Shown here in pieces: positions 33,865-41,854 of a stretch of 48,463 nt of DNA. Positions within the stretch are counted from its first letter, which is position 1. Every line of letters begins with the position of its first letter. The stretch is from positions 1-48,463 of the forward strand of contig CALFDU010000050.1 in NCBI GenBank assembly GCA_937950315.1, read 5' to 3'. The position numbers were made by a program, and so were the translations under genes. The stretch is from an uncultured Saprospiraceae bacterium. GTDB taxonomy: Bacteria > Bacteroidota > Bacteroidia > Chitinophagales > Saprospiraceae. The notes beneath the pieces are model-generated. The model ran no database searches and was not told the origin of the DNA. It saw nothing but the letters and a program-made list of their open reading frames with translations.

Positions 33865-34647
33865 ATGAGCAACACAGAATCGATTGCAAGCAATTGCACA
33901 GACTTAGTATTTGGAAATAATGGTATTTCTTTAACATTAGGAAATACAAATTATATAAATCCAACTCCAAATTTAAAATTAGTTTTTGACCCATTCTTTA
34001 ACTTGGATAGGTTCAGTAAAAATTATTTAATTAATTTAGTTAATAACTTTTTTCAAGACCATTATCTATGTGGAATGGGCGTGGAATTTTCAAATTCTTT
34101 AGACCCTGTAAGAATTAAAAGCGGAATTGACGAAGATACCAGGTTTCATAACAATACAATATTTTTAGATTATTACCTACAAAATCCAATTGAGCTTCTT
34201 CATGAAATTATTCATGCTATCGTAGATTCAGTAGATGATAATTATCAAGCCCATAATATGGAACCTAATCTTTGCTTTCATTTAGATGTATTTTCTAATG
34301 GGTCTCCTGGTTTTATGCTAGATATTACAACTAGATTACGAATGCATTTTACAAGAAATCAACTAGGGAGTATACAAAGAGGTATTTTGTTTTTACCTGA
34401 ACCTGGCACCATGTACCCATCTTTAGCTGAATTTTGCGACTACCTAAATCCTTTCAGTTCAGGAAGACTAAAAAATGTTGACAATGATGATAAAAGAGAA
34501 ATTCCAATTAATGAAAAGGAATTTTTAAAATTAAAATTTAATGATGAATATAACGTGCTAAGTTCGATTAAAGGTTTCCCTAGAGATTACAATAAGGAGA
34601 CCTACATTGAAAATAATCTTACTTATTATTTTAAGAATAAAAAGTAA
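33865..34647 (+). CDS. Putative zinc metallopeptidase-like protein (HEXXH)
   Basis: 260 residues, no signal peptide. The single strong motif is IELLHEIIHAIVDS with His113, Glu114 and His117, the gluzincin/metzincin-type HEXXH. A possible third ligand lies downstream in the NLCFHLDVF stretch, but it is not certain. The rest (LKLVFDPFFNLDR near the N-terminus, basic tail FKNKK) is unrecognised. It starts 6 nt after the previous stop. Leu is mostly TTA and Asn AAT, unlike the core genes of the window. A function as protease is inferred from the motif alone. Confidence 0.6.
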   Translation: MSNTESIASNCTDLVFGNNGISLTLGNTNYINPTPNLKLVFDPFFNLDRFSKNYLINLVNNFFQDHYLCGMGVEFSNSLDPVRIKSGIDEDTRFHNNTIFLDYYLQNPIELLHEIIHAIVDSVDDNYQAHNMEPNLCFHLDVFSNGSPGFMLDITTRLRMHFTRNQLGSIQRGILFLPEPGTMYPSLAEFCDYLNPFSSGRLKNVDNDDKREIPINEKEFLKLKFNDEYNVLSSIKGFPRDYNKETYIENNLTYYFKNKK

Positions 34648-34667
34648 TAATAATGTAACTTAGTTTC

Positions 34668-37163
34668 GTGTATGTTAAAAAGAAATCGCTTATAATATTA
34701 GTCATACTGATTTCGTCTTCTTATCTATTTTTAAACAAGATAAATAAGAAGACGAAATCTAATATTGAATGTTTAGACACATATCAAAAATGTGATTCAA
34801 TCTATCATTTAGATTCAACATACTTAAACCTACATGCAAATTTATTGTATGCTAGGTGGCAAATAAGAAATGGAAATATTACTGAGTCAATCAAAATATT
34901 AGATAGCTTAGAAATTCTCCAATCAAAAATTAAAAGAAATAGCTTTTATCAAGAAATAGTATTTTATCAATTTTTAGCTAGAAAAACAAATTTTACACTA
35001 AATGTTGATGAAATAAATGATCAATTAAAACTTAATTTAAGTGAAGTACACAACATTAATATGTTGTATTTTAAATCTGAAATTCTTAATTTTTCACAAG
35101 AAACAAATTTTGCATACACTACTGCATTATATGCAGAATATCTTAGGAGTAACTTATCAATTAAGGAAGAAAAAGAGATTTACTATCTTCCGTGGTCAAT
35201 TCATGCTATAAGTTTAATTCGAGAATTTAGTGACCAAGAAGTTTCCGCAATTTATTTAAACAAGGCCCTTAAAAGTTGTAATAAAATAACTCCTGGATGT
35301 AGGTGGCTTAAAACACTACTCTTAACATTGAACGAAAATATTGGCTTAGAAAAAATAAAGGAGATAAAAGAGGAAGTGTTTAAAACAGGTCAATACACCC
35401 CATACACTGACAAAAAAATATTAACTCATTTAAGTTATGTTTGCTCTGATAATGATGTTGTAATTAATGATTTACTTTCACAAATACAAAAATCCGAATC
35501 ACTTACTGATAGATCTAATTTTTACAATGTTTTATACCTCATAGATGCCTACTTAACTGATGGAGACTTAAATAAAGCAAATATTTGGTTAGACAAAATC
35601 TCCAAAGTAGAACATAATGAAATAGATTTATATAATTTGTGGCTTTTCAGAAAACAAAATTTATTGTTTAAGCAGTATATTAAATCAAATTCTAAATTAT
35701 TACTAAAAGAACTTTTTAATGTATCTCAGGAATTAACAAACTCATATATTAAACAAGGCGAAAGTATTATTAACGACCACTATGCAGAGACCATATATTA
35801 TGCAAACAATATTTTTCTTGAATCTTTGTTCTGTTTATTAAGTCTTAAAGATCTATCAACTTCTGAAACCCTGTTCTATTTAAATAACACGAAAGACCTT
35901 TACAACAAAGTATCCGATTCAAGATCTGTATTAGGCGCTAAAAAACCAACCGGACAATTATTAAAAAGAATCAATTATTTAAAACATGAAATCGAGAAAC
36001 GTGAATTGTCAATAAATCGATATCAAGCTATAGAATACCCAGATATGTCCATCTTTGAGGAATTGTATTTTCTGCACCAAGAATTATATGAAATAAAACA
36101 AGGTCTTGAAGACGTAGATGTGTTGATGGTTAATCAAGAAAAAAAACTAAGCCTATCTTCCATCAACAAGCAAACACAAATCCTTGACTTCATACAAACC
36201 GATTCTTCTCTTTTCTTATCCAAAATAACATCTGATAAAATTGATCTTATAAAACTGGATTATGATCTCGCTTTAAAATCGATTGATGAAAAAAAGGAAC
36301 AAATCTTAGATCGGAGTCAATCGATAGAATACAACTATTTGGACAGTATCCTTGTTGACCTTATTTCTGATAAACACCAAAAAATAATTTTTATTCCAGA
36401 CGGTGAATTATTTGATTTTCCTATTGAATCAATACAAGATGAAAAAGGGAAATACCTTGTAGAGGATTATAATATCTCATATGCATCACAAATTTCTGAA
36501 GCCATTAACACAACATCCTCAACAATAGAGAATGAAATCTTTACTGCCAGTTATACAAGTGATGAAACTTTTAAAGATCGCAAAATAAAAAACTACCCTG
36601 AACTTCCATTTGGCCAATATGAAATTGAAAAAATAAAAGAGCTTTATACTGTCAACACTTCTTATTCAGGAAATGAATTTACGGAAGGAGTGCTAACCAA
36701 AGGTCTGGACAAAGACATAGTTCATATTTCAAGTCATTCGAGTTCGAGTACAAACAATCCATTGGATAATTATATTCTTGTTAGGAATAAAGAAGGAGAT
36801 GGAGTGCCTATATATGGTTTTACACTCAAATCAATGGACTGGAATACCAAGTTGGTAGTATTAAGTTCGTGCGAAAGTGGCACTGGCACCATCAAGCCAG
36901 GATGCGGGATATTTTCCTTGTCCAGAGATTTTATTCAATCTGGCGCGGAGACGGTTATCAAGTCCCTATGGAAAGTGAACGATAAATCAACATCAGAGTT
37001 GATGATTGCCTTTCATGAAAACTTAAGAAATGGTATGACGGGTGCACAAGCTTTGCGTCGAGCAAAGTTAAAGCTACAAACCAATGAGGAGTACTCACAT
37101 CCTTATTATTGGGCAGGATTTGTCTTGGAGGGTAATCCAAATATTCTTCTCGGCAAAAAATGA
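34668..37163 (+). CDS. Membrane-anchored TPR-CHAT protease-like protein
   Basis: 831 residues from GTG 34668, 20 nt after the HEXXH gene. A membrane anchor at about 8-23 is flanked by lysines; helical TPR-type repeats at about 30-450 with a coiled-coil-prone stretch near 430-470; the CHAT domain is about 520-831. The clan-CD dyad is intact: His690 in VHISSHSSSS and Cys735 in VVLSSCESGTG, with GAETVIKSLWKVND and HPYYWAGFVLEGNP typical of CHAT C-termini. CHAT proteins are caspase-like proteases, such as separase-related and TPR-CHAT (type III-E CRISPR partner) enzymes. No CRISPR array or cas gene is near. Natural partners here are the upstream sigma and anti-sigma-like genes. Confidence 0.88.
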   Translation: MYVKKKSLIILVILISSSYLFLNKINKKTKSNIECLDTYQKCDSIYHLDSTYLNLHANLLYARWQIRNGNITESIKILDSLEILQSKIKRNSFYQEIVFYQFLARKTNFTLNVDEINDQLKLNLSEVHNINMLYFKSEILNFSQETNFAYTTALYAEYLRSNLSIKEEKEIYYLPWSIHAISLIREFSDQEVSAIYLNKALKSCNKITPGCRWLKTLLLTLNENIGLEKIKEIKEEVFKTGQYTPYTDKKILTHLSYVCSDNDVVINDLLSQIQKSESLTDRSNFYNVLYLIDAYLTDGDLNKANIWLDKISKVEHNEIDLYNLWLFRKQNLLFKQYIKSNSKLLLKELFNVSQELTNSYIKQGESIINDHYAETIYYANNIFLESLFCLLSLKDLSTSETLFYLNNTKDLYNKVSDSRSVLGAKKPTGQLLKRINYLKHEIEKRELSINRYQAIEYPDMSIFEELYFLHQELYEIKQGLEDVDVLMVNQEKKLSLSSINKQTQILDFIQTDSSLFLSKITSDKIDLIKLDYDLALKSIDEKKEQILDRSQSIEYNYLDSILVDLISDKHQKIIFIPDGELFDFPIESIQDEKGKYLVEDYNISYASQISEAINTTSSTIENEIFTASYTSDETFKDRKIKNYPELPFGQYEIEKIKELYTVNTSYSGNEFTEGVLTKGLDKDIVHISSHSSSSTNNPLDNYILVRNKEGDGVPIYGFTLKSMDWNTKLVVLSSCESGTGTIKPGCGIFSLSRDFIQSGAETVIKSLWKVNDKSTSELMIAFHENLRNGMTGAQALRRAKLKLQTNEEYSHPYYWAGFVLEGNPNILLGKK

Positions 37164-37194
37164 GATCGAGCAAGTAAAAATATCTTTTACGCTT

Positions 37195-37225
37195 ATTACT
37201 TCAACACAACAAGGATTGAAGTAAT
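37195..37225. promoter_or_regulatory. 10-bp hairpin between CHAT and kinase genes
   Basis: ATTACTTCAA (37195-37204) pairs with TTGAAGTAAT (37216-37225) across an 11-nt loop. No T-run on the plus side. It ends 29 nt before the kinase ATG at 37255. Confidence 0.4.
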
Positions 37226-37254
37226 GAAACGACAATTATTATCTTGCGATCCTT

Positions 37255-38202
37255 ATGAATGAAATCTTCAAATCGATCGTGCTCAATAGAACTGGAGCTA
37301 CTGCATTGACTTCCATTGAAGTGATACAAAATCTCTGGAGTGGCTATGGAAAAATAATGAGGATTGGCTTAGAAAATTCGGACACAAAAAGTGTGGTGGC
37401 AAAGCACGTCCAATTACCGAAAAACAAAAACCATCCTCGAGGATGGAACACAGATATTGGCCATCAAAGAAAAGTCAAGTCCTATCAAGTTGAAACAAAT
37501 TGGTATCAAAACTATAGCAAAAATAGTATTGCACGGTTGCCCAAATGTCTGTCAATAGATACAGACAATGAAGAAGTTTTCATTTTACTTGAAGATCTAA
37601 ACACAGCTGGTTACCCGTTCAGAAAACATTCGTTGGAATGGGAAGAAATTTCTTCTTGCTTGAAATGGTTGGCCGAGTTTCACGCAAGCTACTTAGGGAA
37701 CACACCTAATGGAATTTGGGAAACGGGTACCTATTGGCACTTGGAGACAAGACCTCAAGAATTAGACGTATTGCAAGACCAAAGATTGAAAGAAGCAGCT
37801 CCTTTTATTGACAAAAAACTCAACGATTGTACATTTAAAACATTTGTTCACGGAGACGCTAAATTGGCAAATTTTTGCTTTGGAGAAAAAGCAGCAGTGG
37901 CTGGATTGGATTTTCAATATGTAGGTGGTGGATGCGGAATGAAAGATGTAGCTTACTTCATAGGTAGTTGTCTCGACGAATCAGAATGTGAACGTTTGGA
38001 ATCAAAAATTCTTGATACTTATTTTATACATCTTCAAAAAACTCTTCCCAATAGAAATGACAATTTAGAATCCGAATGGCGTTCTTTGTACCGAGTAGCT
38101 TGGGCCGACTTCCATCGTTTCTTAAAAGGATGGAGTCCTGGTCACTGGAAGATTAATAGTTACAGTGAACGCGTAACGGCAGAAGCAATCAAAAGCCTAT
38201 GA
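37255..38202 (+). CDS. APH/CHK-type small-molecule kinase
   Basis: 315 residues of the aminoglycoside-phosphotransferase/choline-kinase fold. Catalytic loop [10 protein letters not shown] (Brenner motif HGDxxxxN, about residues 200-209) and the Mg-binding [12 protein letters not shown] (Asp about 218) are present. The [10 protein letters not shown] segment holds the ATP-lysine. The layout, with a CHK-like spacing and DVAYFIGSC, resembles ecdysteroid/choline kinases rather than antibiotic-resistance enzymes. Its last codons overlap the start of the phosphatase gene (ATGA), so kinase and phosphatase are made together, perhaps acting on the same phosphorylated metabolite. Confidence 0.82.
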   Translation: MNEIFKSIVLNRTGATALTSIEVIQNLWSGYGKIMRIGLENSDTKSVVAKHVQLPKNKNHPRGWNTDIGHQRKVKSYQVETNWYQNYSKNSIARLPKCLSIDTDNEEVFILLEDLNTAGYPFRKHSLEWEEISSCLKWLAEFHASYLGNTPNGIWETGTYWHLETRPQELDVLQDQRLKEAAPFIDKKLNDCTFKTFVHGDAKLANFCFGEKAAVAGLDFQYVGGGCGMKDVAYFIGSCLDESECERLESKILDTYFIHLQKTLPNRNDNLESEWRSLYRVAWADFHRFLKGWSPGHWKINSYSERVTAEAIKSL

Positions 38203-39032
38203 AACTAGATTTAATACATCTAAAAGATATAGCTATCCAAGCAGCGCTCGCCGCAGGAAAGATCATCCAACAACATATGGACAAAGACATTTCGGTTGAG
38301 AAAAAAGAAGGCGCAAACAGTCAAGCATCCCAAGTTGTTACCGAAGTAGACAGAGCATGCGAAAAAATCATTTTAGCGTATCTCATGCCAAGTTGTGAAG
38401 AATATGATCTTGCTCTTTTGTCAGAAGAAACTGAAGACGACGGTGGACGATTTGAAAAAGATTATTTTTGGTGCATTGATCCGATTGACGGTACACTCCC
38501 CTTCATTGAAAAGCGTCCCGGCTTTTCTGTATCCATTGCACTGATCAAAAAAGACGGCACTCCATTGATAGGCGTTGTCTATGATCCAAGTACAAATAAT
38601 TTGTACTACGCCGTTAAAGACCATGGTGCTTTCAAAAACAAGAAGTCTTGGGAAATAAAAAATACCAACATCTACCTTAGCTATGTCACTGATAGAAAAT
38701 TAGCAGATACTCCTAACAAAGAAGAAATAGAAAAACTACTAATAACGCAAGTTGAAAAACAAGGCTTAGAAGGAATTAAAGAAATTGACGGTGGTGGTTC
38801 GGTTATCAATGGAATCCGCGTATTAGAAAATGGACCTGCTTGTATGCTTAAGTTACCAAAAGAAGAAAAAGGAGGTGGAAGCATCTGGGATTTTGCTGCG
38901 ATCGCTTGTATTTTTCAGGAGTTAAACTTACCTGTAACTGCTTTTGATGGTGAGAGGTTGGAGTTGAATCAGGAAGGTGGGTGTTATATGAATAAGGGGG
39001 GTGTGTATTTTGAGAATTTTTCTTCTAAATAA
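38199..39032 (+). CDS. Inositol-monophosphatase superfamily phosphatase (CysQ/IMPase-like)
   Basis: 277 residues. Metal-binding motifs are complete: LSEETEDD (Glu about 78), [12 protein letters not shown] (Asp about 92 and 95) and [15 protein letters not shown] (Asp about 235). These are the Mg/Li-dependent phosphatase residues shared by IMPase, FBPase and 3'(2'),5'-bisphosphate nucleotidases; the length and GGSIWDFA form fit CysQ-like members. ATG 38199 overlaps the kinase stop by 4 nt. The substrate cannot be decided from sequence. Confidence 0.88.
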   Translation: MKLDLIHLKDIAIQAALAAGKIIQQHMDKDISVEKKEGANSQASQVVTEVDRACEKIILAYLMPSCEEYDLALLSEETEDDGGRFEKDYFWCIDPIDGTLPFIEKRPGFSVSIALIKKDGTPLIGVVYDPSTNNLYYAVKDHGAFKNKKSWEIKNTNIYLSYVTDRKLADTPNKEEIEKLLITQVEKQGLEGIKEIDGGGSVINGIRVLENGPACMLKLPKEEKGGGSIWDFAAIACIFQELNLPVTAFDGERLELNQEGGCYMNKGGVYFENFSSK

Positions 39033-39056
39033 TATTTTTTTATTTCAAATTACATT

Positions 39057-39081
39057 TTACTTTCTTTTGTCTACCGCACAA
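39057..39081. repeat. 25-bp direct repeat, copy 1
   Basis: TTACTTTCTTTTGT followed by CTACCGCACAA, identical to 39172-39196. The preceding ~20 bp (T-run, ATTTCAAAT) is also similar between copies, so the duplicated unit is about 45-50 bp. Confidence 0.85.
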
Positions 39082-39171
39082 TGGGTAGTTGGCTATCGTA
39101 AACGGCTTTTTTGAAAAATTTTCATGAAGTCAGATGTGCCTCTTAATTGATTTTTATTTTCAAATAACTTC

Positions 39172-39206
39172 TTACTTTCTTTTGTCTACCGCACAAAAGA
39201 AAGTAA
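39172..39206. repeat. 25-bp direct repeat copy 2, embedded in a 14-bp stem hairpin
   Basis: TTACTTTCTTTTGT (39172-39185) pairs perfectly with ACAAAAGAAAGTAA (39193-39206) over a CTACCGC loop. Copy 1 lacks the right arm beyond ACAA. The form is that of a dispersed palindromic element. Confidence 0.85.
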
Positions 39207-39461
39207 CAAAGAAAAACCCACCGCTGTAGAAAGACAAGCTAAAATTTTTCCGCCCGCGCGCATCTTTAAAAACTCCACATGAGAGTTTTTGTTCAATGAT
39301 TTTTGGTCCCATACCGGTTCATAATTTTTGTGTGCCGTGTTACACAGTTCAAAGATTTTTGGCGGCGCAAAGGCAAAATTTTTTAACGCTTGCCTTGCTA
39401 AGGCGGGTCCAGCTTAATCGAAGAGATTTCAATTGGTAGATGAAAAAGGGAAAGGATAAAA

Positions 39462-39469
39462 TAATTTTG
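39462..39469 (+). promoter_or_regulatory. Candidate -7 box for the AraC-type gene
   Basis: TAATTTTG matches TAnnTTTG exactly, 86 nt before the ATG at 39555. The nearest TTG (39433-39435) gives a 26-nt spacer, a little long. Confidence 0.35.
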
Positions 39470-39554
39470 GAAACGTTTGGTGAACAAAAGAAAATGAAAA
39501 ATTGTTTTTAGAAAAAAACTCTTACCAAATCGTTAATCATTACTTTTACACTTA

Positions 39555-40706
39555 ATGTTTCCAAACTTCAACATTTACTCTACCCCACTTCTCATTTTAG
39601 TTTTACAAGGACTGATTCTTGTGGGGATGTTGCTGTATAAGTCCAAATCGCTGCGTGACGTTTCTAGTCTAATTCTTGGGATTTTATTGTTGATTACTTG
39701 CTATCATCGGATTACTTATACGATTGGATTCATGGGATGGTATGATACTTTTAGGAATACCAAAATCAATTATTTTTTGATACCCTTTATTTTGGGGATT
39801 GGGCCCTTGATTTATCTCTATATTCATTCTGTAGGGGTTAAGGGTTTTCGATTGACTGCTAAGAAGTTGTTACACTTTATTCCTCTTGCGGTCTTTTTTG
39901 TTTACCGGATCATTATTCTTCTATATGATCGAGTGCAAGAGGGATACGCTGATACCCAAAATGGTATTGCTATGCAGTGGTATCTAGAAAACAGTAGCTC
40001 TATTATCAATGTATTCTTCGTCCTTCACCTCTTTGTTTATTTGGTGTTTTCTTTTAAGATCTACTATAAAATAAGATCGAGACTTGAGCATGAATATTCC
40101 AATACTTACAGGCACGAATTGTTGTGGTTAAGGAATTTCTTGATACTTTTTACGGTGCTTTTTATTTATGACACCACTCAGTTTCTCATTGAGAATTTTG
40201 TGGTTGATCTTCATTGGACTGAAGAATGGTGGTATCAATTGTTTTCACTTTTGGTGGTAATTTTCGTTGGAGTAAAGGCATATTTCACGCCTTTGGAACA
40301 CCTTCCTTTGCTTGAGCCTGCATTGATCGAACCAAAGGTCACAGAATCCTCTTCTCGAACTGAACACACTAAGGAAATAGATGGGGAAATTACTAAGCTC
40401 GTTGATCTTGTCGAAAATGAATCTTTGTATCTCGACCCCAATCTAACCTTGACCAAACTGGCGAAAAAACTTAACATGGCGCCTTCTCAGTTATCACAAA
40501 CAATCAACAAAGGCACACAGAAGAATTTCAATGAATTTATCAATGCATATCGTGTGGAGCTGATCAAGCAAAAACTTCAAGATGAGAAATTCAACCATCT
40601 GTCAATTTTAGCCATAGCTTTGGATACGGGTTTCAACAGTAAAGCAACATTTAACCGGGTTTTTAAGAAAATTGATGGCAATTCTCCTTCTTTTTATAGG
40701 AAATAA
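39555..40706 (+). CDS. 7TM-type AraC-family transcriptional regulator
   Basis: 383 residues. About seven membrane helices at residues 10-255 (start LLILVLQGLILVGMLLY; end WWYQLFSLLVVIFVGVKAYF), then a cytoplasmic AraC/XylS DNA-binding domain at about 285-383 with two HTHs (NLTLTKLAKKLNMAPSQLS and FNHLSILAIALDTGFNSKAT, closing FNRVFKKIDGNSPSFYR). This membrane-sensor-plus-HTH design is common in Bacteroidota. The DNA-binding domain should recognise paired sites one or two helical turns apart. Three such phased repeats lie directly downstream, in front of the next gene. Confidence 0.9.
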   Translation: MFPNFNIYSTPLLILVLQGLILVGMLLYKSKSLRDVSSLILGILLLITCYHRITYTIGFMGWYDTFRNTKINYFLIPFILGIGPLIYLYIHSVGVKGFRLTAKKLLHFIPLAVFFVYRIIILLYDRVQEGYADTQNGIAMQWYLENSSSIINVFFVLHLFVYLVFSFKIYYKIRSRLEHEYSNTYRHELLWLRNFLILFTVLFIYDTTQFLIENFVVDLHWTEEWWYQLFSLLVVIFVGVKAYFTPLEHLPLLEPALIEPKVTESSSRTEHTKEIDGEITKLVDLVENESLYLDPNLTLTKLAKKLNMAPSQLSQTINKGTQKNFNEFINAYRVELIKQKLQDEKFNHLSILAIALDTGFNSKATFNRVFKKIDGNSPSFYRK

Positions 40707-40737
40707 TTCTGTTCATAATACACAGACAATCAAATAG

Positions 40738-40765
40738 TTAGAATATTTGAGACGTCTTAATTTTG
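40738..40765 (+). promoter_or_regulatory. Candidate promoter of the head-GIN-like gene
   Basis: TAATTTTG (40758-40765) is an exact TAnnTTTG box. A TTA (40738-40740), one base off TTG, precedes it by 17 nt. The box lies between the first and second GAGACG repeat, so a bound protein would contact RNA polymerase or block it. Confidence 0.4.
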
Positions 40766-40797
40766 TATTTGAGACGTGTAGATTTTATATGAGACGA
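40744..40797 (+). promoter_or_regulatory. Three phased direct repeats TATTTGAGACGT
   Basis: Copies at 40744-40755 and 40766-40777 (identical 12-mers) and 40786-40797 (TATATGAGACGA). GAGACG cores start at 40749, 40771 and 40791, spaced 22 and 20 bp, i.e. two helical turns, on the same face of the DNA. Position, 57 bp before the ATG at 40854 and overlapping a promoter, marks a likely operator array. Confidence 0.7.
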
Positions 40798-40853
40798 GCA
40801 GTGCCGATTTTTAGCCCACCTTGCAGTCATTATTCAATTCAAAAATTACGAAC

Positions 40854-41732
40854 ATGAAACATTTAATGAGCATTCTTCTAATCCTTGGTTTTGTCAATAG
40901 CGCTTCGAGCCAAATTTATGGAGACGGTAATATCAAGACCATGTCTCAGAAAGTGCCCAATCTTACGAGTATTGAAATCGACTTTAATGCCAATCTGAAA
41001 TTAGATTACAATCTTGAAGAAGAAATGATTATTGACGCTGACGCAAATGTGCTTGAGTGGATCGGAATCACATTTGAGAATGGGAATCTAAAGTTGGACC
41101 AAAAGAAATGGATAGAGCCAAGCAAGCTTCCAACGATCACCATCGGTTCGCCAAATTTAAAATCTGTTTATCAAAGTACACATTCAACAACAACGGTTTC
41201 TAATGTTACTGGATCAGTACTTTACCTCAAGGGAAATGTAGGAAAAATTATCGCAGAAGGAATGATCGATGATTTATACATCGATACCGAAAACACCGAC
41301 ATCGATGCAAGAAATTTGGAAGTAGGAACTGTGTACATTTCAGAAATGTGTAGAGCTTATATTCAATTGGAAAAATATAAGAAATTAAATAGAGAAGATA
41401 ATTCAAAGTCGATGGTAGAAGTGGGAGGAAGCCCATTGAATTTAGATAAAAAAACCAAATCCGAAAAGGGAAAGAAAAATGCCAAGCCTGTAAAATACAT
41501 CAAGTTCAAAATCAAGAACAACTCGATGGCAAGACATTCTTACTATGTGAAAGGGCCCAATGGTAGAGGAGGAAAATTCAGTTATGGTTTTTCAATGTTT
41601 CCATTGACAACCAGAGATGAAAACTGGTCTGTTGGCACCAAGATTTATAAAGAAGGTCGATTTGGAAAATTGACTGAATTGATTACGATTACGGAATCAG
41701 ATGAAGGAAAGGTGGTGGATTTGTTTAAATAA
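40854..41732 (+). CDS. Secreted DUF2807 (head-GIN)-type beta-helical protein
   Basis: 292 residues from ATG 40854, which gives a clean signal peptide (MKHLMSILLILGFVNSASSQ); the upstream TTG at 40821 would add 11 residues and is not preferred. The mature part follows the DUF2807 pattern: LTSIEIDFNANLKLDYN, ITFENGNLKLDQ, KLPTITIGSPNLKSVYQ, repeating short strands of a beta-helix. The C-terminal ~100 residues (YIKFKIKNNSMARHSYYVKG) form a separate beta domain not recognised. A 19-bp stem terminator follows. Confidence 0.75.
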   Translation: MKHLMSILLILGFVNSASSQIYGDGNIKTMSQKVPNLTSIEIDFNANLKLDYNLEEEMIIDADANVLEWIGITFENGNLKLDQKKWIEPSKLPTITIGSPNLKSVYQSTHSTTTVSNVTGSVLYLKGNVGKIIAEGMIDDLYIDTENTDIDARNLEVGTVYISEMCRAYIQLEKYKKLNREDNSKSMVEVGGSPLNLDKKTKSEKGKKNAKPVKYIKFKIKNNSMARHSYYVKGPNGRGGKFSYGFSMFPLTTRDENWSVGTKIYKEGRFGKLTELITITESDEGKVVDLFK

Positions 41733-41740
41733 CCGCAGTT

Positions 41741-41793
41741 AAGAAACAGAAAGGGACTCTATATTATTATGGAGTCCCTTTCTGTTTCTTTTA
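41741..41793. terminator. Long-stem terminator after the head-GIN-like gene
   Basis: AAGAAACAGAAAGGGACTC (41741-41759) pairs perfectly with its complement at 41772-41790 over a 12-nt AT loop, then TTATT. A 19-bp perfect stem is unusually long; the T-rich flank fits termination. Confidence 0.75.
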
Positions 41794-41854
41794 TTCGCCT
41801 TGGCTATCATAAGTATAATTGCTACATTGATGCTATAACCAACAACTTCCAAAT

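Larger units (their letters stand above)
39033..39554. other. Gene-free region of dispersed-type repeats
   Basis: 522 bp without a gene. It contains a 25-bp direct repeat (39057-39081 and 39172-39196), a 14-bp perfect hairpin (39172-39206), a locally GC-rich segment (39241-39320), a short GCCTT-GCT-AAGGC hairpin (39392-39404) and a candidate promoter for the AraC gene (39462-39469). Such ACTTTCTTTTG/CAAAAGAAAGT elements are familiar as dispersed repeats in Bacteroidota. Confidence 0.7.

Noticed and set aside
34668-37163. Type III-E CRISPR (Craspase) TPR-CHAT component
   Set aside because: No repeat array, gRAMP/Cas7-11 or Csx30/Csx31 genes are in the window, and this protein has an N-terminal membrane anchor. 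Only the protease family is shared.
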